IMG/VR virus record: IMGVR_UViG_3300022752_000495
Location: 1-20,028 of that record
Reading direction: 5' to 3' (one strand)
Origin: a virus
DNA: 20,028 nucleotides
A program made the position numbers and the translations under genes. This document shows, one piece after another, positions 15,703 to 20,028 of this stretch. Numbering within the stretch: position 1 is the stretch's first letter; every line of letters begins with the position of its first letter. The notes below the pieces were generated by a model that was not told the origin of the DNA, ran no database searches, and worked only from the letters and a program-made list of their open reading frames with translations.

Positions 15703-16014
15703 CTATTCTTCAGAAAAATCTTCTTCTTTGTCTTCGTCTTTTAGTTTCCAGTTTGTGTATACCAATCTATTTGTGGTGAGTAAATCATGCGTATAAATAT
15801 CCACATCATACAAAACATCTTGCTTGATGGGATAGCCATAGACAATTTCTAGAAAAGAAAGGAAAGCTTCTACAGCGTTAGGCCAACTAGTAGCATCGTC
15901 CACTTCATGGGAAAGCTCAGTGGTTTTTCCATCAGGTGTAGTGTGTCTAAAATTAAAGCGAGCAGGAGATAGGCCTAACTGCGCTTGGCGATAATTTTCT
16001 TGAATATAATTCAT
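15703..16014 (-). CDS. Hypothetical protein (103 aa)
   Basis: A 103-aa acidic protein with no family I recognise. It reads as a mixed alpha/beta domain (ARFNFRHTTPDGKT, VEAFLSFLEIVYGY, DVLYDVDIYTHDLL) with a very acidic C-terminus (KDEDKEEDFSEE). I chose ATG 16014, one base after the ThyX stop, with AAGGAGT about 7 bases upstream; the longer frame to 16110 would overlap ThyX by 95 bases. The gene is the last one before the terminator at 15652-15675, so it probably closes the ThyX transcription unit. An acidic tail of this sort also appears on the SSB of this phage, but that does not set a function. Confidence 0.75.
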   Translation of the reverse strand: MNYIQENYRQAQLGLSPARFNFRHTTPDGKTTELSHEVDDATSWPNAVEAFLSFLEIVYGYPIKQDVLYDVDIYTHDLLTTNRLVYTNWKLKDEDKEEDFSEE

Positions 16015-16015
16015 G

Positions 16016-16636
16016 TCAAACTCCTTCAAATAAACTAGGGTACAAAGATGATAGCACAGCTTTACATTGCTCTGCAATCTCTCTATGTTCTTTTTGTGTA
16101 GACTCTTCACAACGAATATCTACATAGTGTAACCAGCTACGCAATGTACCATTCATGTACATGCGTGACGTAGTTAGTCCTTCAGGCAACACCTTCCTAG
16201 CCACTTCCTTTGCTATGCCTAAGCTTAAAGCAATCTTGTATGCATTGGTAGAAAGCTTCCATGTGGCTGTCTGTTGTTCATCCCACCAACGCTGAAGCTC
16301 TCTGTCCTGTGTAGGTATACTGTTCTGTCTATTCTTATCATCTTGAAGCCTCGCTTCTCCTCTGCTCCAATCAACTACCTCTGCATAGCGTTGACTAAAC
16401 TCTTGAAAGCTAAAGCTTCTGTGACGTAAGATTTGTCTAGCAATATCTCTAGTGGTATTAATTTCCATACAGATATTCACCATTTCAAAAGGACTCCAGT
16501 GCTTGTGCTTCATTAAATATTTAAGAAGCTTAGGCGCTGTGTTCTTGTTGTCTTGGTTGTCTTGGTTAGAAACCCGTGCCATATAAGCAACGAGTTCCTC
16601 CCCATGTGGCGTAGACCAAATGAGTTTAACACTCAT
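16016..16636 (-). CDS. thyX: Flavin-dependent thymidylate synthase ThyX
   Basis: A 206-aa ThyX, which methylates dUMP to dTMP using FAD, NADPH and methylenetetrahydrofolate. The family signature RHRx7S is at 71-81 (RHRSFSFQEFS), followed by QRY. The N-terminus MSVKLIWSTPHGEELVAYMARVSN and the C-terminal RSWLHYVDIRCEESTQKEHREIA are typical of the substrate-binding helices. Length matches the family (about 200-250 aa). ATG 16636 is chosen because it begins at the usual family start and has AGGTGG upstream; ATG 16654 would add six residues. It overlaps the previous gene by 11 bases. With the class II RNR it gives the phage its own thymidine supply independent of host ThyA. Confidence 0.93.
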   Translation of the reverse strand: MSVKLIWSTPHGEELVAYMARVSNQDNQDNKNTAPKLLKYLMKHKHWSPFEMVNICMEINTTRDIARQILRHRSFSFQEFSQRYAEVVDWSRGEARLQDDKNRQNSIPTQDRELQRWWDEQQTATWKLSTNAYKIALSLGIAKEVARKVLPEGLTTSRMYMNGTLRSWLHYVDIRCEESTQKEHREIAEQCKAVLSSLYPSLFEGV

Positions 16637-17174
16637 AGGTAGCAGCCACCTCATCTAGATAAGCATCTGCTTCACTGGAAATCATATAATGACCAAGCAA
16701 AGTTTTACATGCATTGCGTACATGAATATTGTGATCAACATCCTCTGGGAAGATGAGGTATGAATTGTTATAGGTATTTACTAAACAGTTTTTCAACTCA
16801 GCCACAAGGAGGGATTCCAGTTGTTCTGATTCAAGAGCCACCCAAACTTTACCGTCCTCTTCCTCTTCTTCGTCTTCTACAATGAACCAATCATCGTCAT
16901 GTTCATCGTAGTAATACCAAGCGTCTTCGTCTTCTACATAGTAGTATTCAACGTCTCCATCTTCATCATAGAAGTAGTTAGCGTCTTCTTCTTCAGCCTC
17001 AACTTCAGCTACATAGGTATCAGGGGTGTACAGCTTACCTTCTTCCACAGCCTTAGTTAACATGTTCACTAAAGCGTAGTTGATTAAATGATGTGTGGCT
17101 TCTTTATCCATGTCTACATGGCAATTGACACTTCCATCTTCGTTCTCTTCATATTGGGTCAGTTCAATCTTCAT
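16626..17174 (-). CDS. Acidic protein with aromatic decapeptide repeats
   Basis: A 182-aa protein of unknown function. The flanks (1-60 and 108-182) look like an ordinary helical domain. Between them, residues 66-105 form four tandem 10-residue units: NYFYDEDGDV, EYYYVEDEDA, WYYYDEHDDD, WFIVEDEEEE. Each starts with three or four aromatic or hydrophobic residues and ends in acids, giving a strongly negative, Tyr/Trp-rich strip. Such surfaces occur in DNA mimics and in protein-binding inhibitors, but no homology is claimed. ATG 17174 overlaps the HNH stop by ATGA; a moderate AAGGAAA site lies about 8-9 bases upstream. It may be a regulator or an inhibitor acting on a nucleic-acid-binding host protein. 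Confidence 0.75.
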   Translation of the reverse strand: MKIELTQYEENEDGSVNCHVDMDKEATHHLINYALVNMLTKAVEEGKLYTPDTYVAEVEAEEEDANYFYDEDGDVEYYYVEDEDAWYYYDEHDDDWFIVEDEEEEEDGKVWVALESEQLESLLVAELKNCLVNTYNNSYLIFPEDVDHNIHVRNACKTLLGHYMISSEADAYLDEVAATYEC

Positions 17175-17608
17175 TTCTTTTTCCTTTCAGATTTTTCCTC
17201 ATCAGTTTTTAATTTATGACAAGGCTTACACAATACCTGCAAATCAGGCAACTCACAAAACATTCTATCAATATATACATCCCAACTAATAAACCCTACA
17301 GAGGGATCAACTACTGGATGTATATGGTCTACTTGTACATCTGCTGCTACAAACTCTTCCTTACACATAGCACACTTGTAATGCTGTGCCATTAGTCCTG
17401 TCTTCTTATTAGTCTTTCTACCAATCAATGCAGCCTTAAGAGCTGTATATTTCGGAGGCCACTTACGTGACGCTGCTCTTAAAGCAGACGTAATGAAGCT
17501 TCTGAATCTAGCATCAGTCCACTGACCGCCGTTTCTATTCTTTGGGGATAGTTTCGTCAAGGATGTTAGACATATTGGCAGCAGACTCTTCCTGTGAGAA
17601 GAGATCAT
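17171..17608 (-). CDS. HNH endonuclease
   Basis: A protein of about 145 aa with a C-terminal HNH nuclease domain. C79xxC82 (CAMC) and C127xxC130 (CKPC) form the structural zinc site; D94-H95 (VDHIHP) and H131 (CHKLKT) are the catalytic positions. The usual Asn before LQ-LC is replaced by Asp (PDLQVLC). The basic N-terminal part (GGQWTDARFRSFITSALRAASRKWPP) probably contacts DNA and is, as I recall, shared by free-standing phage HNH proteins. The start is uncertain: ATG 17608 overlaps the 69-aa gene by 74 bases with no ribosome site, while a TTG at 17560 would give a 129-aa form nearer the conserved region. It may be a homing endonuclease or a replication/packaging nicking enzyme. Confidence 0.8.
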   Translation of the reverse strand: MISSHRKSLLPICLTSLTKLSPKNRNGGQWTDARFRSFITSALRAASRKWPPKYTALKAALIGRKTNKKTGLMAQHYKCAMCKEEFVAADVQVDHIHPVVDPSVGFISWDVYIDRMFCELPDLQVLCKPCHKLKTDEEKSERKKK

Positions 17609-17744
17609 GAGCAATGCTCAACGCTTCATCAAGAGACACAGCAACAAACTCAGCACATACCTCAGTGTTGTTTTTTATTTCTGTGTAAAAGACAACATAG
17701 CCATTAGCCACTGGTCTTAATTCAATTGAACTATCTTGTATCAC
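17535..17744 (-). CDS. Hypothetical protein (69 aa), GTG start
   Basis: A 69-aa acidic protein, no recognised family. It has an N-terminal beta region (IELRPVANGYVVFYTEI), then a helical part (VSLDEALSIAHDLFSQEE) and a short tail MSNILDETIPKE. The start is GTG 17744, overlapping the preceding 58-aa gene as GTGA and with GAAGG about 6 bases upstream. The 3' end overlaps the HNH frame. The Asp-Glu-Ala-Leu-Ser-Ile-Ala phrase recalls small phage proteins with a DEAL-helix, but I cannot name it. It is supported by the overlaps and the ribosome site. Confidence 0.65.
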   Translation of the reverse strand: MIQDSSIELRPVANGYVVFYTEIKNNTEVCAEFVAVSLDEALSIAHDLFSQEESAANMSNILDETIPKE

Positions 17745-17917
17745 GTTAGACCTTCGATGTCTATGTGATTGAAAATAGTTTCGCTTGGATACAATGTTTC
17801 TAGTCCATCAGTCACACACTCTGCAACAAACTCAGATAAAGAATCTTCATCTAAGTAGATTGAGAGTAAGTCTTCAGGGTCTACAAAAACAGTGACCGAT
17901 ACAGTTATCTTAATCAT
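17741..17917 (-). CDS. Small acidic protein (58 aa)
   Basis: A short gene that simple length cut-offs miss. It encodes 58 aa: a beta-like start (MIKITVSVTVFVDPEDLLSI), then an acidic helix (DEDSLSEFVAECVTDGLETL) and a tail ending HIDIEGLT. Support comes from context: ATG 17917 overlaps the preceding stop as ATGA and GGAGG lies 7 bases upstream, a very good ribosome site; the TGA at 17741-17743 overlaps the GTG of the next gene. Without it there would be a 170-base hole in an otherwise gap-free operon. The family is not recognised. Confidence 0.8.
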   Translation of the reverse strand: MIKITVSVTVFVDPEDLLSIYLDEDSLSEFVAECVTDGLETLYPSETIFNHIDIEGLT

Positions 17918-18177
17918 TCCATAGCCTCCAAACGTACATCAATTAGCTTGGCATATCCCATGATGTCATGCCAACTATCACGATGATAACAATCTCCGTT
18001 AACAAGTCGTGACATTTTGTGAGCAATCATATCCAGAGCTTCTGCCATATCCGGTTCTAACATATGATAGTTAACTCCGTATTTCAGGACAGCCTTTAAA
18101 TCTTGGGCAGTGGCAGCAATATTCACAAATTCTCCATAATGTCTGGCTCTTCTATCTAAGGTTTCTTCTATGTTCAT
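17914..18177 (-). CDS. DUF6378-like phage protein
   Basis: An 87-aa helical protein. The motif chain RRARHYGEF (9-17), ALDMIAHKMSRL (47-58) and DSWHDIMGYA (67-76) matches what I recall of DUF6378, a small phage family with the pattern R..YG.f, mi..K.aRl and DsW.DiaGYa; no function has been assigned. The conserved acids and His could bind metal, as in all-alpha nucleotide pyrophosphatases, but this is speculation. ATG 18177 lies two bases past the previous stop with a GGTGGAAAG site upstream; a GTG at 18192 would add five residues. It overlaps the next gene by ATGA. Confidence 0.8.
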   Translation of the reverse strand: MNIEETLDRRARHYGEFVNIAATAQDLKAVLKYGVNYHMLEPDMAEALDMIAHKMSRLVNGDCYHRDSWHDIMGYAKLIDVRLEAME

Positions 18178-18178
18178 A

Positions 18179-18520
18179 TTAATGCTTTCCACCTACAGTT
18201 TTAGTTGCTTCTGTTAGAACAAGACTGTCCCCAAAACTATCGTGGTTGGGATCGTATTCAAACTCACCAACATCACCATAAAATTTACTACAGTATTCCA
18301 TAATCTGTTTAGCAATTTCTTCATGCTCTTCCATAAAAGGTATGACGGACGCAAGAAGAACACCCATTCCAATCATGTCGTCCATGTTTTCTTTAGTAAT
18401 AGTGATAGGGCCAAAGCCACTAACTAATACCTCAAACCCACCTATCCACTCATCGTTTTCAAAAGTGGGTCGTAAGATTACAGCTACATCGTTAGGTCTT
18501 AAGTCTGATTTATTTTCCAT
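18179..18520 (-). CDS. Hypothetical protein (113 aa)
   Basis: A 113-aa acidic protein of unknown function. The N-terminal half is beta-rich (DVAVILRPTFEND, GGFEVLVSGFGPITI), followed by two helices (NMDDMIGMGVLLASVIPFME and EEIAKQIMEYCSKFYG) and an acidic Gly-rich end (GEFEYDPNHDSFGD). I see no catalytic motif, signal peptide or true membrane segment; the hydrophobic helix 45-62 is likely buried. ATG 18520 overlaps the exonuclease stop by 11 bases, with GAAAGAAGAA upstream. Its place among replication genes suggests an accessory early protein. Confidence 0.75.
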   Translation of the reverse strand: MENKSDLRPNDVAVILRPTFENDEWIGGFEVLVSGFGPITITKENMDDMIGMGVLLASVIPFMEEHEEIAKQIMEYCSKFYGDVGEFEYDPNHDSFGDSLVLTEATKTVGGKH

Positions 18521-19223
18521 GTTCTTCTTTCATTGGTGGTTGCCACTCCTGCCCTTCATATCTACGAAGCCAAAGCAGTCTAGCATTTTCTAAAACTCTT
18601 GCTTCATTTCCATCATAAGCAAGAACACAAGCAGCATACATATCTTCTTCAGATGTTGTCTCAGATAAGAGCGTCTCTGCTTTAGCAGGGCCAATGCCAC
18701 GTAGTCCAATGATATTATCAGCGGCATCGCCTGTCAATATTTGTTTGTAAAAAGAATGCATGCCTGCCTCATGGGTAACATGATATCCAATCTTCTTTAC
18801 AAAGTTGTAATGCCAGCCTGCTATCTGATCTAAATCTTTATCTACAGAAGCTATCACACATTCTTCTTTAAGAAGAGTTGCCTCAATAGCTATAGCATCG
18901 TCTGCTTCTTGTCCTTCAATAACGACAGCACCCCACTCCTTCACCATGTGCTGGCGTAGGGCAGGGAGATGCTCTGGTTTAGGCGCTGTTCTGTTGCCTT
19001 TATAAACAGCAGTGGTTGCTATGTTGTTCCTGAAGTTATTCTTTCCTGTGAGAAAGAGTTTCCACTGGCTTACATAGCAACCATCAAAGGTGTTATCTAC
19101 ACCGCACATAAGAATGTCAGCAATGTAACTGTTAAGAGTAAACTTAGCAGTGGTTATGCTTTCATTCTTACATGCAAAAGCGATGCGATACCCTATGATA
19201 TCAGCATCAACTAAGGCTATCAT
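18510..19223 (-). CDS. 5'-3' exonuclease (FEN / T7 gp6-like)
   Basis: A 237-aa structure-specific 5' nuclease. The acidic metal sites are visible: D6/D8 (LVDADIIGYR), E106-A-D108-D109 (QEADDAIA), D128-K-D130-x-D132 (SVDKDLDQI), and G165-D166-A-A-D169-N. The helix-3-turn-helix follows (IGLRGIGPAKAETLL, 172-186), and YKGNR (74-78) is the helical-arch element. This is the pattern of T7 gp6, T4 RNase H and the 5' nuclease of DNA polymerase I. It would remove RNA primers and degrade host DNA. It starts at a TGATG junction with the 65-aa gene, without a good ribosome site, so translation is coupled. Confidence 0.92.
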   Translation of the reverse strand: MIALVDADIIGYRIAFACKNESITTAKFTLNSYIADILMCGVDNTFDGCYVSQWKLFLTGKNNFRNNIATTAVYKGNRTAPKPEHLPALRQHMVKEWGAVVIEGQEADDAIAIEATLLKEECVIASVDKDLDQIAGWHYNFVKKIGYHVTHEAGMHSFYKQILTGDAADNIIGLRGIGPAKAETLLSETTSEEDMYAACVLAYDGNEARVLENARLLWLRRYEGQEWQPPMKEEHGK

Positions 19224-19420
19224 CAGGCGACAGGCTGTTCAAAGGGCAGGGAAAGCTGTGCTTCCTTAGCTTTAGCTTCTTGCTGAGCAGCCTGCACTTG
19301 TGGTGCAGCTTGTTGTTGAATGGTGTTGACCAGTTTAAAGACCATATCATAGGGAACTTTACCTAAAGCACCCATAATAATGTTAACATCATCAACATGG
19401 AGATCAAGTTTAATCTGCAT
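19223..19420 (-). CDS. Small conserved phage protein (65 aa)
   Basis: A 65-aa protein: an N-terminal domain (MQIKLDLHVDDVNIIMGALGKVPYDMVFKLVNTIQQQ) and a Gln/Ala-rich, then acidic, tail (AAPQVQAAQQEAKAKEAQLS). I recall many small phage proteins with the pattern VN-I--ALG-LPY--V--LI--I--Q, often beside SSB or exonuclease genes; function unknown. ATG 19420 has AAAGGAAAA about 8 bases upstream, the same ribosome-site style as the SSB gene. It lies 11 bases after the SSB stop and joins the exonuclease by TGATG. It could be an adaptor for the replication proteins on either side, which is inference from position. Confidence 0.8.
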   Translation of the reverse strand: MQIKLDLHVDDVNIIMGALGKVPYDMVFKLVNTIQQQAAPQVQAAQQEAKAKEAQLSLPFEQPVA

Positions 19421-19431
19421 TTTGTTTTCCT

Positions 19432-19854
19432 TTACAGAACGTCTTCGTCATCAGCAGAGATACCACCACCACCTGAGTATTCAACCAAGTCAGTGACAAC
19501 CAGCTTGATCAATGATGCGCTAACGCCTTTTTTATTTTTGTATGTCCAATTATATGTACCAACCAAAGCCTTAGCCTTGCTACCATTACCAATGTCTTCA
19601 GTGATTTCATCACCATCAACATCGAATGCTTTCATTGGTTTGTTCTTAGATTTACAGGTAATATACTTACCCATGTCAGCTTTCTTTTCACTGTCTTGAT
19701 TAACAGACAGACCCATTTCTTCCAATGCTTCTGCTGCTGCATCAGACAAGTTACACAAGTTAACTTGATAAGCACCGCTCATCTCATTCATCTTGTTCAA
19801 TTGCGCCCAATAAATGTCGCACTTAATCTTCAACTTCTTTTTTTCATCAGCCAT
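19432..19854 (-). CDS. ssDNA-binding protein, T7 gp2.5-like
   Basis: A 140-aa predicted single-stranded DNA-binding protein. It begins MADEKKKLKIKCDIYWAQLN, has a beta-rich core (GKYITCKSKNKPMKAFDVDG, SKAKALVGTYNWTYKNKKG) with the GxGSKAKAL-x-x-x-Y-W phrase typical of gp2.5-type OB folds, then SLIKLVVTDLVEYSGG. It ends in an acidic tail with a hydrophobic last residue (ISADDEDVL). In T7 gp2.5 and bacterial SSBs such a tail binds the polymerase and helicase-primase. Family length is somewhat greater (T7 gp2.5: 232 aa), so this is a short version. ATG 19854 has AAAGGAA upstream and is preferred over TTG 19872. It coats ssDNA during replication and recombination. Confidence 0.8.
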   Translation of the reverse strand: MADEKKKLKIKCDIYWAQLNKMNEMSGAYQVNLCNLSDAAAEALEEMGLSVNQDSEKKADMGKYITCKSKNKPMKAFDVDGDEITEDIGNGSKAKALVGTYNWTYKNKKGVSASLIKLVVTDLVEYSGGGGISADDEDVL

Positions 19855-19887
19855 TTCAATTTCCTTTATCAAAACCCACCAGTAACG

Positions 19888-20028
19888 TCAGTGGCAATCA
19901 CGCCAGTTGTTGCCAATCTTTCCTTCGGCATCAACAGGACATCTAAATTGTAACACTTCTCCTGCTTTTGTTGCAGCTTTTTCAATAATATCTACAGCCT
20001 GTTGTGCCTGAGATACATCTACTTCCCA
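19888..20028 (-). CDS. C-terminal fragment of an early gene (runs off the window)
   Basis: The last 46 residues of a left-pointing gene whose start lies beyond the right edge (WEVDVSQAQQAVDIIEKAAT, then AGEVLQFRCPVDAEGKIGNN and WRDCH before TGA). It has a helix and then a short Cys/His-containing end (RCPVD, DCH), which might bind zinc if completed upstream. No family can be assigned from so little. The stop is 33 bases before the SSB start, and the codon use matches the neighbours. Confidence 0.65.
   Translation of the reverse strand, partial: WEVDVSQAQQAVDIIEKAATKAGEVLQFRCPVDAEGKIGNNWRDCH

Noticed and set aside
15703-16110. Longer 135-aa form of the 103-aa gene
   Set aside because: It would overlap ThyX by 95 bases; ATG 16014 has an excellent AAGGAGT site.
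16860-16990. CRISPR-like array from the cttcgtcttctac repeats
   Set aside because: The repeats are codon-phased 30-base units inside one gene (the acidic decapeptides), with no spacers.

Overview
The window looks like part of a lytic, tailed double-stranded DNA phage genome, probably podovirus-like, infecting a Gram-negative bacterium. A Gram-negative host is indicated by a nested Rz/Rz1 spanin pair and a second small lipoprotein. A lytic, T7-like lifestyle is suggested by a gp2.5-like ssDNA-binding protein, a FEN-type 5'-3' exonuclease, its own nucleotide-synthesis enzymes and very large virion proteins placed next to the lysis genes. There is no integrase, repressor or insertion sequence. 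The DNA is AT-leaning, arginine is mostly AGA, and genes are packed with ATGA/TAATG overlaps. I see no stretch over 300 bases without a gene.

Right-pointing half (1-12935). This begins with a small membrane protein, then a lipoprotein, a two-TM holin candidate, Rz with embedded Rz1, and an M15 peptidase endolysin: a compact lysis cassette. A 98-aa HExxH metallopeptidase follows. The virion/ejection block comes next: a 190-aa protein with a YAxGGAV motif, an 853-aa Ala-rich protein with about 23 consecutive 11-residue repeats, two small proteins, a 504-aa helical protein, and a 1850-aa multidomain protein. The last has N-terminal WxPPxDAV repeats, an ADP-ribosyltransferase-like segment and a conserved phage C-terminal module. 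By size and order, the 504/1850-aa pair resembles the internal core (ejection) proteins of T7-like phages; this is inference.

Junction (12936-13049). The two halves converge here. The junction holds a 12-bp direct repeat and a left-pointing tRNA-Arg(UCU) gene with encoded CCA.

Left-pointing half (13050-20028), read from right to left: a truncated gene, gp2.5-like SSB, a 65-aa protein, the exonuclease, several small proteins (one DUF6378-like; one of 58 aa), an HNH endonuclease, a protein with an acidic/aromatic decapeptide array, ThyX, a 103-aa protein, a rho-independent terminator, a class II (B12-dependent) ribonucleotide reductase, a PD-(D/E)XK-type protein, an RMF-like protein and the tRNA. 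This is an early/middle module for nucleotide supply and replication. RNR and ThyX make dNTPs and dTMP. The SSB and exonuclease act in replication and host DNA breakdown. The tRNA suits AGA-rich late genes.
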